Below, one piece after another: positions 7,076-17,900 of a stretch of DNA of 64,000 nt. The notes beneath the pieces were generated by a model. The model ran no database searches, was not told the origin of the DNA, and saw nothing but the letters and a program-made list of their open reading frames with translations. The stretch's first letter is position 1. Every line of letters starts with the position of its first letter. The stretch covers positions 186,001 to 250,000 of the forward strand of contig NZ_JAEINV010000003.1 of NCBI RefSeq assembly GCF_016342705.1, written 5' to 3'. The translations under genes and the position numbers were made by a program. Source of the DNA: Lutibacter sp. GTDB lineage: Bacteria; Bacteroidota; Bacteroidia; Flavobacteriales; Flavobacteriaceae.

Positions 7076-10000
7076 TTAAAATTTTGCTCTTACCCCTAAA
7101 GTAAATGTACTTAATGGTGAATATCTATAAGTGTCAGATCCACCTGTTTCAGCAGTAGATGGGTTAAAACCATCTCTTTCACTTAAGAAGAATAAATTAT
7201 CTCCTGATAAAGAAATGTTTAAACTTGAAAGTCCTGCTTTTTCAACAAAAGCTTTAGGAATTGTATAACCAATTTTAACATTGTTTAATGATAAGAAATC
7301 AGATTTTGAAATAAATCTTGTTGAAGAACTATTTACGTTTGTATCATAGTTGCTTGATAATCTTGGAACATTAGTAATGTCACCTGGTTGTTGCCATCTG
7401 TCATAAATATCTGTAGACCAGTTGTTATTTCCAATGGTACGGTTGTGCATTAAACCTGCATAAGCACCATCATAAGCATAACCACCAAGGCTGTAAATAA
7501 ATTGAGAACTAATATCAAAATCTTTAAATGTTGCAGATAATCTGAACGCTCCTCTTATTTTAGGAATAGCTGATTTTCCAATATATTTTTGAGTGGCATC
7601 AGAATATGTTTTAGTAGTACTTTTACTAATAACATTATCTGGATTAGCATCCATATACTCTGTTAAAGAACTAATACGCTCTCCTGAATCTACTACCCCA
7701 TTTGTATTGGCATCGTTGTAATAAACAAACCACATACCAGTACCGTCTGCAGGATCAACACCAGCCCATTCTCTTGTATAAAAATCATATAAAGAATGTC
7801 CAGTAGATCTACCATATAAACCGCTAATATCTAACAATTTAGGCTCTCCAGTTGCAGGGTCTATCGGCATTTGAGTTAATTCATTCTTTAAAAGTTCACC
7901 ATTAATAGTAAAGTCTAAACTGTAATCTTCTTTTTTAAGAATATGAGTTGTGATATCAAATTCTAAACCACTGTTACGTAATTGACCATCATTTACAGTT
8001 TGAAGTGCGTATCCTACTGAAGGACCAACTCTTCTGTCAAATAATAAGTTATCTGTATCTTTAATGTAATAATCAATACCCGCATCAACATACTTTCCTA
8101 AACTAAATTCTAAACCTGTTTGGAATTGTTTTGAAGTTTCCCAAGTTAAATCAGGATTTCCAATTTGATTTTCAGAAATTGAAATTTCATCATTTAAGTT
8201 GTTTACGTTATAAGTTGTGTAACCAGGATAATATCCAACACCTGCTTGCTCTCCAACTAAACCATAACTCAATTTAAACTTCAAGAATTCAATTAAACTA
8301 TATTGAGTCATGAAATTTTCTTTACTTAAAATCCAAGATGCTCCAACAGAACCAAATGTATCCCATTTGTTATCACCTATAAATCTTGAAGAACCATCAC
8401 GTCTAACAGAACCTGTTAAAAAATATTTTTCTTGGAAATTATAGTTTACTTGTCCAAAATAACTTTCTAAACTTGATTCGTCTGTCCAAGATCTTGGAGG
8501 AGAAGATACAATTACAAAGTTGTTTAAGTCATCAATGTCAGGATGCACCATTTTTTCCATACTGGCAGTAAACCTTTTTTGCTCCCAAGCATTACTTTCG
8601 TGTGCTACTAAAACCTCTACGCTATGGTCATTAAAATTATTTTTATAACGTAATAAGTTTAAGAAGTTGTAAGCCAATAATTCCGTATCACTTTTATAAA
8701 CTGAACCACCTTGACCAGCTGCAGATCCATAAAAAGGATTGTTTAAGCTATTGTATTTGTTATTATAGTATTGAGCACCAAATGAGTTTTCAAAAGTAAA
8801 TTTATCACTAAATTTTATGTTAAAGCTAAAATTACCATTTAATTCATGTCTTTTAGCTCTACTTCTATCATAGTGTGCATCTGCAATTGAATTTGTTAAA
8901 GCTCCAAATGCTCTACCAACACCATAATCGTATTCATTTCCACCATAAATAGTTTCTGGAATAAAATTCCCACTAGCATCTCTTGAGAATAAAGGGAAAA
9001 TAGAAGGGATATTGTCAACAAACCAGAAAATACTTCCTGAGTCTGAGCTTTGTCCATTATTATTAGTTTCAGACATTGCATAACCTAAGTTTACAGATCC
9101 TGTTAACCATGGTTTCACTTCATGAGATAAATTTATTCTAGTAGTATAACGTTTGTAGTCAGAATTAATAATATATCCAACATCTTCTAAATAACCGAAA
9201 GAAGAAAAATACCTTGTTTTATCACTTCCTCCACTCATTTTTAAGTTAGCTTCTGTTCTAAATGAATCTTGAAAACCGTAATCTTCCCAATTTTCCGGAT
9301 CGTATTTTCTTGTAACGTTATCATTTACTGCACCAGTTAATGGGTTAATTAGATTTGCTCCATCAACATTCCATAAGTTGTATTTAGGGTCAATTCCTCC
9401 ACCTGAAAATAAAGTGTTATTTGCGTAATCAGTAGGATTAGCTTCACCAGTAGCAACACCTTTGTTATAAAGTGCTTCCCAACTTAAAGCGATATATTCT
9501 TCAGGCGATTTAATAGTACTATAACGAGGTAATAAACTAACGTTAATACCTGTTTTTACATCTACTTCAATAGCAGAAGAATTTGATTTACCTCTTTTAG
9601 TATTAATTAAAATTACACCATTTGCTCCTCTAGAACCGTAAATAGCTGTTGCAGTTGCATCTTTAAGTACAGATGTTGATTCAATATCTGCAGGGTTAAT
9701 AGAGTTGATACTTCCTGAAAAAGGAATACCATCAACAACATATAAAGGATCTCTGTTACCATTAACAGAACCAAAACCTCTAATTCTAATTGTTGAAGCT
9801 GTACCAGGTTGTCCAGAAGTATTTATTACTTGTACCCCAGAAACCTCACCCGCTAAAGCTTGTGAAACGTTAGAAACTGATTTTATTTCTAAATCTTCAG
9901 CTTTAACTGTTTTAATTGTACCTGTAAATGATTGTTTTGTTGATGTACCATAACCAACAATTACAACCTCTTCTAAAAGATTGGAACCCTCTAATTTAGC

Positions 10001-10273
10001 ATCTATAATTGATCCAGAACCAACTGTTTTTTCAACAGCTGTCATACCAACATAGCTAAAAACTATAATATCACCTGATTTTGCTTTGATAGAATACTTT
10101 CCATCAAAATCAGTCTGAGTACCATTATTTGTGCCTTTGATTATAACATTCACTCCAGGAAGTGGACCACTTTCATCCGTAACTGTCCCTGAAATCGTTT
10201 TTTCTTGTGCAAAAGAAATTTGCACCAGTAACACTAGAATTAGTGTTAAAATTCCATTAAACTTTGTTTTCAT
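7076..10273 (-). CDS. SusC/RagA-family TonB-dependent transporter (SusC1)
   Basis: A 1065-residue TonB-linked outer membrane barrel. A signal peptide (1-22, ending SFAQ) is followed by a carboxypeptidase-regulatory-like domain (about 25-105, ESGPLPGVNVIIKG), then the plug domain with the SusC hallmarks RIRGFGS, PLYVVDGIPF and SVLKDATATAIYGSRGANG at about 165-225, and a long beta-barrel ending in a terminal Phe. It imports the ligand delivered by SusD using the TonB-ExbBD proton-motive coupling. It heads the locus SusC1-SusD1-lipoprotein. Its signal peptide and untranslated leader are nearly the same as those of the second SusC at 14943-18077. Confidence 0.95.
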   Translation of the reverse strand: MKTKFNGILTLILVLLVQISFAQEKTISGTVTDESGPLPGVNVIIKGTNNGTQTDFDGKYSIKAKSGDIIVFSYVGMTAVEKTVGSGSIIDAKLEGSNLLEEVVIVGYGTSTKQSFTGTIKTVKAEDLEIKSVSNVSQALAGEVSGVQVINTSGQPGTASTIRIRGFGSVNGNRDPLYVVDGIPFSGSINSINPADIESTSVLKDATATAIYGSRGANGVILINTKRGKSNSSAIEVDVKTGINVSLLPRYSTIKSPEEYIALSWEALYNKGVATGEANPTDYANNTLFSGGGIDPKYNLWNVDGANLINPLTGAVNDNVTRKYDPENWEDYGFQDSFRTEANLKMSGGSDKTRYFSSFGYLEDVGYIINSDYKRYTTRINLSHEVKPWLTGSVNLGYAMSETNNNGQSSDSGSIFWFVDNIPSIFPLFSRDASGNFIPETIYGGNEYDYGVGRAFGALTNSIADAHYDRSRAKRHELNGNFSFNIKFSDKFTFENSFGAQYYNNKYNSLNNPFYGSAAGQGGSVYKSDTELLAYNFLNLLRYKNNFNDHSVEVLVAHESNAWEQKRFTASMEKMVHPDIDDLNNFVIVSSPPRSWTDESSLESYFGQVNYNFQEKYFLTGSVRRDGSSRFIGDNKWDTFGSVGASWILSKENFMTQYSLIEFLKFKLSYGLVGEQAGVGYYPGYTTYNVNNLNDEISISENQIGNPDLTWETSKQFQTGLEFSLGKYVDAGIDYYIKDTDNLLFDRRVGPSVGYALQTVNDGQLRNSGLEFDITTHILKKEDYSLDFTINGELLKNELTQMPIDPATGEPKLLDISGLYGRSTGHSLYDFYTREWAGVDPADGTGMWFVYYNDANTNGVVDSGERISSLTEYMDANPDNVISKSTTKTYSDATQKYIGKSAIPKIRGAFRLSATFKDFDISSQFIYSLGGYAYDGAYAGLMHNRTIGNNNWSTDIYDRWQQPGDITNVPRLSSNYDTNVNSSSTRFISKSDFLSLNNVKIGYTIPKAFVEKAGLSSLNISLSGDNLFFLSERDGFNPSTAETGGSDTYRYSPLSTFTLGVRAKF

Positions 10274-10333
10274 TATATAATTGTTTGAATTAAATTTTTA
10301 CCAAAAATCTTAAATTAATATTAAAATACCTAA
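10274..10333 (-). promoter_or_regulatory. Conserved leader/promoter block of SusC1
   Basis: Immediately upstream of the SusC1 ATG, the plus-strand stretch contains TATATAATTGTTTGAATTAA, CCAAAAATCTTAA (10301-10313) and a CCTAA (10329-10333). The same blocks in the same order precede SusC2. No perfect TAnnTTTG is present; the minus-strand TTAAGATTTTTGG may be a variant promoter or the start of the transcript. Confidence 0.5.
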
Positions 10334-10416
10334 TTTTTTGTTAAAAAGAGTAGTAATTAAATAAGATGTATATTAATCAAGTATTAAAAAGATGTTCATA
10401 TTTTGAAAAGGTTGCG

Positions 10417-10449
10417 TTTGGGTTGGCATAGTTTATTTAGTTAACTTTA
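10417..10449 (+). promoter_or_regulatory. Possible promoter of the secreted-protein gene
   Basis: TTTG at 10417-10420 and TAACTTTA at 10442-10449 are 21 nt apart. The second box has one mismatch to TAnnTTTG. The start codon follows 39 nt later. Confidence 0.35.
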
Positions 10450-10488
10450 CTAAAATATTACAAGTCATTTTAATTTAAATTTATAAAT

Positions 10489-11184
10489 ATGAGAAAAGTT
10501 TTTTTTGCAGTAGTTGTTTTAATATCTTCATTATCAATAGGTCAAAATCCATTGAGCCTATTTCAAGAAGGAGGAGGGCGTATCATTCTGGAACAGACCA
10601 ATGATTATAAAGGAGAACTTTATATTTATAATGAGTGGAATAAAGGAATGTTAGTGTTGAACGATAGTATATTTTCTGTGCAAGATTTTGTTAAATATGA
10701 TGCATATAATGATAGGGTGTTAATTAAAAATATGAAGAATTTGAATGAAATTATTGAAATTTATGATAATTCCTTAACTGGTTTTTCACTTATAGATGCT
10801 AAGAGTGGCGTAAAACATGATTTTGTGAAGTTAGATAATTCAAAATTTAATGAAATGGTTCCTGGAAAATATTTTGAAATTGTGTTTAATTTAGAAAATA
10901 AAAATTATTTTCTGAAGCAAAGCACTAAATATTTGTATGACGCTAGTAAAAGTAAAGGGAGCCAACCCATGAATTTTATACCTTTAGAATATAAAGATAA
11001 AGTGACCTATTTTATTAAAAATCATTCTGGTTTATATGAAAAGGTTTCTTTAAATAAAAAAAGTATACTAAACGTTTTAAATGAACATTCTAAACTCGTT
11101 TCACAATATTTATCACAACATAAAATGAATTTAAAAAAGGAGTTAGAAGTTGTTAAGTTTGTTAACTATTATTACTCTTTGTAA
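10489..11184 (+). CDS. Small secreted protein, paralogue of the 37.2 kb gene
   Basis: A 231-residue protein with a signal peptide (about 1-18, ending SIGQ) and no other motif I recognise. It resembles the product at 37194-37868 in several collinear places: GELYIYNEWNKGMLVLND against DLYVFDNFNNDGMIYVNN, KYFEIVFNLENKNYFLK against IFYEVLFENFNRQFLKK, and a lysine-rich helical C-terminus with KKSILNVLNEHSKLV against KNDILDLFNNDENKDKL. The two define a small family of exported proteins. It lies between the two SusCD loci but points the other way, has its own candidate promoter, and shares a bidirectional terminator with the second locus. Function unknown. Confidence 0.72.
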   Translation: MRKVFFAVVVLISSLSIGQNPLSLFQEGGGRIILEQTNDYKGELYIYNEWNKGMLVLNDSIFSVQDFVKYDAYNDRVLIKNMKNLNEIIEIYDNSLTGFSLIDAKSGVKHDFVKLDNSKFNEMVPGKYFEIVFNLENKNYFLKQSTKYLYDASKSKGSQPMNFIPLEYKDKVTYFIKNHSGLYEKVSLNKKSILNVLNEHSKLVSQYLSQHKMNLKKELEVVKFVNYYYSL

Positions 11185-11201
11185 AGTATGTTAAGTTAAA
11201 C

Positions 11202-11236
11202 AAAAAAAGCCATCGATATTAATCGATGGCTTTTTT
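11202..11236. terminator. Bidirectional intrinsic terminator
   Basis: A perfect 9-bp stem, GCCATCGAT (11209-11217) with ATCGATGGC (11222-11230), a 4-nt loop, and A and T runs on the two sides. It ends both the plus-strand secreted-protein gene (stop 11184) and the minus-strand second SusCD operon (stop 11257). Confidence 0.92.
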
Positions 11237-11256
11237 ATTTGCTTAGTATTTAATAC

Positions 11257-12534
11257 TTATGGAGCAACTGTTAAAGTTGCTGCAAAGTAAGGTGTACTTT
11301 GGTAGCCATTATTAAAAGCCCAATTACTTGGAGAGAAACCTCCTTGGTCTAAATAATATTGAATATTTAAAGTTCCAGTTGATGCATTATATGTTCCAGT
11401 ACCTGTAATATAATAATCATCTTGTACAGCACCATTATAAGTAGTTGTGTATAAAAATTGTTTTGCAATTGTTACAACGCCAGCTGAACTTACAGTATAG
11501 TATACATTTCCAGCATCTACTACTATTTCACCCCAAAAATCTAACATCCAACCTGCGTTTAATCCTGAAATTAATTTTCCAGAACAATCAACACCTGTTG
11601 CAACTTCACTTGGGTAATCAGCATCAGTACCATCCCAAGTTACAACTTGATTTTCAAAATTGTTAATAGCTTCTCTTGTAATTGTGTATGAATTTAATGA
11701 CTTTACAATTTTTGTAAGTACATAAAAATTATTAGCACACACATCAGCAGTATTTATAGCCCCTGAAAAAGAATCCGTACTACCGTTAATAACACCTGCT
11801 TGATTAAACTCTACATTTAAGTTTAAATCTCTTGGAATATCACTATTTGCATCATAAAAATCAGCAACTATGTAATATGTACCACTAGCAAGAGATGAAG
11901 GGATTACTAAACTTTCAAAACCACTTCCATCAGCTTCTTTTACAACATTTAAGTTATTTGGTGTTGATGAAACTAATAAACGCATATCAGCGAAATCTTC
12001 AGGATCAAATTCGTTACCAGCATTATCTGTTGCTATAGAAGCAAGTTCCCAACTTAAATCAACTGCTAAATCTCCATCTGTATAATTTAATATAGTAAAA
12101 TCCATTGTTGCAGGAGTTAATTTTGCATTTGCAGTTCTTTCATCTCCAATTTGAATTTTTACAGTTTCGGTTTCTTCATACAATTCATCAGCAATTATTT
12201 TAATGGAACCCTTTCCAGTTAATGATCCAGCAGGAATAATAATATATCCTGTTACTTCAAAATCATCTCCCATAGTAGCGTCTCCACCAACTTGATTGAT
12301 ATACAATTTTGTATCTACTAGCTGAACTTGACTTAAGGTAGCTGTAAATGTATACACATCATTATTTTCAATTAAGCTTTTACTGCTAACTTGTGTAGTC
12401 ACCGTTAGATCTGGTGACGTTGGTGTTAGCGTTGCCAAACCAGTATTTTCTTCTTGGTCACAACTTACCATAAAAAATCCTACGGTAAAAGCAGCTATAT
12501 AAGAAAAAATACTTTTATAATTTTTTGTTATCAT
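11257..12534 (-). CDS. Lipoprotein with Calx-beta-like domain, SusCD-associated
   Basis: A 425-residue lipoprotein (lipobox MVSC, Cys25, then DQEEN). Residues about 40-150 resemble a Calx-beta or Ig-like domain: a GDATMGDDFEVTGYIIIPAG segment is followed by IKIIADELYEETETVKIQI, the acidic loop pattern of that fold. The middle part (about 155-260) is another beta-rich region, and the C-terminus (about 265-425) contains several Trp and Tyr residues that would suit ligand binding. It is the last gene of the SusC2-SusD2 operon, 24 nt after another lipoprotein gene, and precedes the shared terminator. It probably sits on the cell surface and helps bind the imported substrate, but this is inferred from position. 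Confidence 0.72.
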   Translation of the reverse strand: MITKNYKSIFSYIAAFTVGFFMVSCDQEENTGLATLTPTSPDLTVTTQVSSKSLIENNDVYTFTATLSQVQLVDTKLYINQVGGDATMGDDFEVTGYIIIPAGSLTGKGSIKIIADELYEETETVKIQIGDERTANAKLTPATMDFTILNYTDGDLAVDLSWELASIATDNAGNEFDPEDFADMRLLVSSTPNNLNVVKEADGSGFESLVIPSSLASGTYYIVADFYDANSDIPRDLNLNVEFNQAGVINGSTDSFSGAINTADVCANNFYVLTKIVKSLNSYTITREAINNFENQVVTWDGTDADYPSEVATGVDCSGKLISGLNAGWMLDFWGEIVVDAGNVYYTVSSAGVVTIAKQFLYTTTYNGAVQDDYYITGTGTYNASTGTLNIQYYLDQGGFSPSNWAFNNGYQSTPYFAATLTVAP

Positions 12535-12558
12535 TTTTATATTTTTTAATATTAATAA

Positions 12559-13464
12559 TTAGTCTACTAATTTTACCATTTTCTCGTAAAATTCTCTTGT
12601 TGCACCAACACCTCTAAAATAACCTGTTGTGAATTCAAGGGTGTCTTCACCAGTTACATCATTTGGTGTAGCTTTGTTAATTGGTGTTAAAGATTCGAAG
12701 TTGTAACTTCCGCCTGGAGAAATCATAATTGGAGAACCGTTTAATAGTACATCTGCACCAGTTAAATCTTGACCTAAAACTTGGATTGCACCAGTAGCAT
12801 TATCTACTGTGAAATAATAGGTATTGTCCGCCCAAAACGCTAAACCGTTATGCTTATAAATACTAGCGTCAATAGATTCAATCACAAATTCATCACCATT
12901 CCAGTCGCCTTGGTAACCACCTGAATTCCAATAAGCACTTTCAACAACTTTATAAGTACCTGCAAATCTTGTAGAAATAGTTGCTTTAGTACTTGCGTAA
13001 TTTAAATGTTCGCCTTCACTAGTAGTAACATAATAGTCAAATTTCCAATAATCTCCAATTTGGTAATCTCCGTCGTTTGAAGATAATGGTGCTCCGTTAG
13101 CTCCAATTAACCCTTGAATTGCTTCAGGGAACGTAAAGCTAAAACTAGCAAAACTATTTTGGTTAGTATCTGAAATTCCAATAGTTTTAAACTCTTCTAT
13201 TGTGTTGGAAACAAAAGAACCGCTATAAAATGTTTTAGCAACTCTAATGCTTGTTGTTTTTACTGCGCCTTGGTATACTCTCATACTAGCCGTGTAAGGC
13301 CCAGGGTTACCAACTACGTAGTTTATTGAAGTATTCTTTACATCTAACAGACCACCTTCAACAATGTTTCCGTCAGGATTGTCAACATTTAAGTTATCAT
13401 CATTACAAGCAAAGAATGTAATTAATGATAGAAATAAGATGCTTAAAGTTTTTATTGCTTTCAT
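12559..13464 (-). CDS. SusCD-associated lipoprotein of unknown function
   Basis: A 301-residue lipoprotein (lipobox FFAC, Cys20, followed by NDDN, an acidic export-type context). Beta-rich sequence with a GDYWKFDYYVTTSEG segment and aromatic patches such as YWNSGGYQGDWNGDEF; no enzyme motif was seen. It lies 22 nt after SusD2 and 24 nt before the next lipoprotein gene, clearly within the operon. The position fits an accessory surface glycan- or peptide-binding protein, but no family could be assigned with confidence. Confidence 0.7.
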   Translation of the reverse strand: MKAIKTLSILFLSLITFFACNDDNLNVDNPDGNIVEGGLLDVKNTSINYVVGNPGPYTASMRVYQGAVKTTSIRVAKTFYSGSFVSNTIEEFKTIGISDTNQNSFASFSFTFPEAIQGLIGANGAPLSSNDGDYQIGDYWKFDYYVTTSEGEHLNYASTKATISTRFAGTYKVVESAYWNSGGYQGDWNGDEFVIESIDASIYKHNGLAFWADNTYYFTVDNATGAIQVLGQDLTGADVLLNGSPIMISPGGSYNFESLTPINKATPNDVTGEDTLEFTTGYFRGVGATREFYEKMVKLVD

Positions 13465-13486
13465 ACTTTAATTTTAAAATTTTAGA

Positions 13487-14914
13487 TTAGTTCATCCACC
13501 AAATTGGTGTTGTCAATAAATCGGCACCTTGTGAAGCTACAGCAGCTTCATAATTAGCTTTGTTTATTGAACTTTCAGTAGTTGGATAATTGTATCTTGA
13601 AGGAATTTGTGTTAAATCCGCTTCAAATGCCGGTGCAAGAACAGGTATTTTAGTTCTTCTCCATTCTGTCCAAGCTTCAACTCCTTGGCTAAATAATGCT
13701 ATCCAATTTTGAGTAGCAATTTGCTCTAATGCTTGAGATTTTGTTCCACTTAAAGATTTTTCGTTTAAAAAAGCACTAATACTTGCGCTAGGAACTTCGT
13801 TATAAGTTAAAGAAGCAGTAATTCCTTCTAAGTAAAGCGCATTAGCATCTCCTGTCATATATCCTTTAGTAACAGCTTCAGCCATTAAGAATTTTAACTC
13901 AGCATTTGAGATAAAATAGCCTGGTAATTCTGGGCGTAAATAAAAAGAACCTAATGGAGAAACGTTGTCGTAGTTATAATCATCATTAGGGACATTTACA
14001 TATCCAGAAGGTTTTCCTCTGTAAGCTCCTGCACCGTTTTTAGCTACATAAACACTTAACCTTGGGTCATTAGCAGTTATTAACATATCTACCATGACTG
14101 AGTTTACTTTCCATTCACCTCTTGTTCCAAAAACGATTGATTCGTATAATGGGTTAGAACTAGGGTTTGCACTTAGATACACTAATTTAGCTTCGTCATC
14201 ATTGCTGCTAAATAAATTACCTGAAGCTTTTAAAGCTTGTAATTGTGAGGCAACATCCATTTTACCTGATGCTCTCATTAATACTCTAAATTTTAAAGAG
14301 GTCGCAAATTTTTTCCACTTTGCAGCATTTCCACCGTATAAAATATCATTTGTACTGTTAATAGTACCTGAAGTTCCAAGTAATGCAATAGCGTTATCTA
14401 ACATTGTTAAAATACCAGCATAAACATCTTCTTGGCTATCATATACAGGTGCTATAATACCTTCATCAGCTTTAATAGCTTCTGAAAAAGGAATATCTCC
14501 ATACGCATCTGTTAAAAATGCAAATCCATAGGCTTGTAAAGTTAAAGCAACACCTTGCATATTATTATTTTCTTCAGCAACGGCAATATTGTACATTGCA
14601 TCAGCATCAGAAATAACAACAGAATAATAATCATCCCAAACCTGAGTAATTACCCCTTGACGTGGTTGGTATCTTTCTTCATCGTTGTATTGTACTTTAG
14701 CAAATTGTTGTGACCAACAAGCTCCCATATCACCTCCTACAAATGTACTGTAAGATCTGTTCATTGCGCCTCTAACAACTCCTGGAATTAATAGGTCCGA
14801 AGGAACCGCAACAGGATTGTTAGGATCTGTATTTATTTCTTCAAATCCATTATCACAACTTACAGAAACTAGTAAGCTGAATAATAAGATTGTTATAATT
14901 TTAAATCGTTTCAT
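13487..14914 (-). CDS. SusD/RagB-like nutrient-binding lipoprotein, SusD-like_2 type (SusD2)
   Basis: A 475-residue SusD homologue of the second family type, recognisable by FEEINTDPNNP shortly after the lipid-anchored Cys20 and by the late ISNAELKFLMAEAVTKG helix and WTEWRRTKIP segment. Members are surface lipoproteins that cap a SusC transporter. It starts 28 nt after SusC2 and is followed by two lipoprotein genes in the same operon. It belongs to a different subfamily from SusD1 in the neighbouring locus, so the two loci are unlikely to be a simple recent duplication and probably serve different ligands. Confidence 0.92.
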   Translation of the reverse strand: MKRFKIITILLFSLLVSVSCDNGFEEINTDPNNPVAVPSDLLIPGVVRGAMNRSYSTFVGGDMGACWSQQFAKVQYNDEERYQPRQGVITQVWDDYYSVVISDADAMYNIAVAEENNNMQGVALTLQAYGFAFLTDAYGDIPFSEAIKADEGIIAPVYDSQEDVYAGILTMLDNAIALLGTSGTINSTNDILYGGNAAKWKKFATSLKFRVLMRASGKMDVASQLQALKASGNLFSSNDDEAKLVYLSANPSSNPLYESIVFGTRGEWKVNSVMVDMLITANDPRLSVYVAKNGAGAYRGKPSGYVNVPNDDYNYDNVSPLGSFYLRPELPGYFISNAELKFLMAEAVTKGYMTGDANALYLEGITASLTYNEVPSASISAFLNEKSLSGTKSQALEQIATQNWIALFSQGVEAWTEWRRTKIPVLAPAFEADLTQIPSRYNYPTTESSINKANYEAAVASQGADLLTTPIWWMN

Positions 14915-14942
14915 ATGATTAAATATTTTTATATAATTTAGA

Positions 14943-17900
14943 TTATAGTTTTAATTGTAAGTTAAAACCAACACTTCTTGCAGAAGGCAATTGTCCAAAT
15001 TCCTGTCCTTGTTCAGCATTGTCATCACTAAAAGATGATTCTGGATCAATATGAGGAACATTTTTATGCAATATAGCTAAATTACGACCCACTAATGAGA
15101 AATTAATATCAGTAAATAATGTTTTAGCAGTCAGTGCTTTTGGTAATTTATATGTAAGCATTAATTGTCTTAATTTAACATATGAAGCATCAAATACAGC
15201 GCTTTCTACAATACTGTTAGAATACGCTCTTTTGTTATAATTTTCTGCAGGTACCACAACTGTGTTTGGCACATAGTTTCCTGAAGCGTCTAACATAACA
15301 CCATCTCCAACAACTCCAGTTTCTCTACCTAAAGCAGTTTCAGCTAATATACCAGCGTATCTACCCCAAGTATAAGTCATTGTATGAATATCACCACCAA
15401 TTTTAGCGTCAATTAAAGCATTAAAACTTAAGTTTTTGTATGTAAATGTAAAGTTAGCACCACCTGTCCAGTCTGGAGTAATGTTTCCTAATATTTTTGT
15501 TCCAGATGCAATTTTAGGTAAACCATTTTCGTAAATTACGTCACCGCTAGGGCTTCTGTCAAAATAAGTACCTACAATTGAACCATATGGTTGGCCTTCT
15601 CTAGCTTCTAAAGTCATAGACCATTGTCCACCAAGAACTAAAGATTCTAAACCACCTAATGATACCACCGTGTTTTTGTTTTTAGCAAAGTTTAAATCCA
15701 AATCAAATCTGAAATCACCTTTTTCAACAACAGTAGTTCCTAATTGTAATTCAATTCCTTTATTATTTAATTCACCAACGTTTTGAACGGCACTCGTATA
15801 TCCAGAAGATGCAGTTACTTGAACTGGTACCACTAAATCTTTACTTGTTTGATCGTAGTAAGTGGCGTTAAAACGAATTTTACTATTTAATAATCTAATA
15901 TCTAAACCAAACTCAGTACCAGTAGTAGTTTCTGATTTAATATTTGGGTTATTCAACTGACCAGGTAAAAAGGCAACTGAATTACCACCCCAAGTCTCAG
16001 TTGATAATGAATAAGTTGGTTGTAAGCTATATGGGCTTAAAGCACCAATACCACCAACTTCAGACCATCCACCTCTTACTTTTAAGAAATTGATAACTTC
16101 TGAATTTAAATCAACCATATCTGAAACTACAGCACTTGCTGTTACAGAAGGGTAGAAGAATGAGTTATTACTTGTTGGTAATAAACTAGACCAGTCATTT
16201 CTTCCTGAAAATTCTAAGTATAAGTAATCTTTATAAGAGAATTTACCAAAACCAAATAAACTATTAATTTTTTGTTCTGAGAATGAATTGCTCACTGTCC
16301 AGCTGCTTCCTGCTCTTAAATTGCTCACATTGTATAATCCTGGCAATTGTAATTGAGGAGCAAGTGTGTAAGCTAATTCAGATTTTCTGTACATGGAATT
16401 TCCACCTGCGCTAAATTCAAAATCTAAATCTTCAGTTAATTTAGTATTGTAAGATGCAATTAACTCAGTGTTTGTCTCAGTATAACTACGGTTAGTTTCA
16501 GAATAAGAACCATTTGGAGCTTCATTACTTCCAAAAGCCTGTCTTCTGTTTTGTCTCATGTTCCAGAAGTTAGTTCCTACTTTTCCAGAAACGGAAAATT
16601 TATCACTAAATTCATAGTTCATTGCTATATTTCCTACAATTCTATCTCTGTAATATTCTCTTGTGTTAGTATCTAACACCCAGTATGGGTTGTTTTGGAA
16701 CACTGTATTCCAGTTAATTGGAGTTCCTTCAGCAGCTGTTCCTACAGGAGCTAATGGTAAGTTTCTCCAATCTTTTAATAAACTGAAGTCAACGTTTCTA
16801 CCTGCCCAAATCATTTGTTGCACTGGATTTTCATTGTTGTATCCTTGCGTTACGAAGTTGTCACTTTTAGAACGTGTATAATTAACATCTAAAGAAGTTG
16901 TTAATTTATCAGACATTGTATATGTTGAAGAACCACCCACTGAAAATCTACTTAAATCAGTATTTGGAACCATACCTGTTTGATCCATTGAGTTTATAGA
17001 TAATCTATAACCAATGTTTTCAGCACCACCAGAAAATGACAAACTGTTATTTAAAGTAATACCATCATCGTAGAAATTTTTAATATTGTCAGGCTGTGAA
17101 ACCCAAGGAAGCGGAGCGCCACCAACAGTATATGAATTCCATTGAACAAACTCTAAACCAGTGTCTAAAGGAGGTCCCCAACTTTCGTCAACACCACCAT
17201 CACCATTTTGTCCATCTATCCACTCAAAATAATCATGATTTCCACCTTGACCATATGAGTTTTGATAATTTGGCAACATTAAAGGAGTTTCAACAGACAT
17301 AGTGCTGTTAAAAGTAATTCCTAATCCTTTACTTTTTGAACCAGATTTTGTTTTAATTTGAATTACCCCGTTTGCTGCTCTAACACCGTAAAGTGCAGCT
17401 GCTGCAGGACCTTTTAAAACAGAAATAGATTCAATATCATCAGGACTGATATCAGACACACCATTTGGTAAATCTGCACCACCACCTGAACCTGCGTTAC
17501 CGAAGTTTCCGCTTTCTAATGGTACACCATTTACAACGTACAGTGGTTGGTTGTTACCAGTAATAGAACTTGCACCTCTTAATACAACTCTTGAAGAAGC
17601 ACCAACTGCACCAGAACTATTTGTAATCTGAACACCGGCAACTTTACCAGATAAAGAATTTACAATGTTAGTTTCTCTTGCTTGAGTCATTTCATCTCCT
17701 CCAACTTGTTGTACAGCAAATGTTGCAGAACGTTTTTCAACTTTTCTACCAAATCCTGTCACCACAACTTCTTCAAGTGCTTCAGCACTTTCTCTCATTA
17801 TGATGTCTATAGTTGCCGAAGCACCTACAGCTTTTTCAACAGTTTGTAATCCAATAAAGCTATACTGCAGGATGTTACCTGCTGCTGCTTTTATTGAATA

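Noticed and set aside
15000..17300. Several opposite-strand ORFs of 60-110 codons inside the SusC and SusD genes (for example near 14094, 16663, 17096)
   Set aside because: They are antisense shadows of well-supported coding regions without family similarity, initiation signals or conserved motifs.
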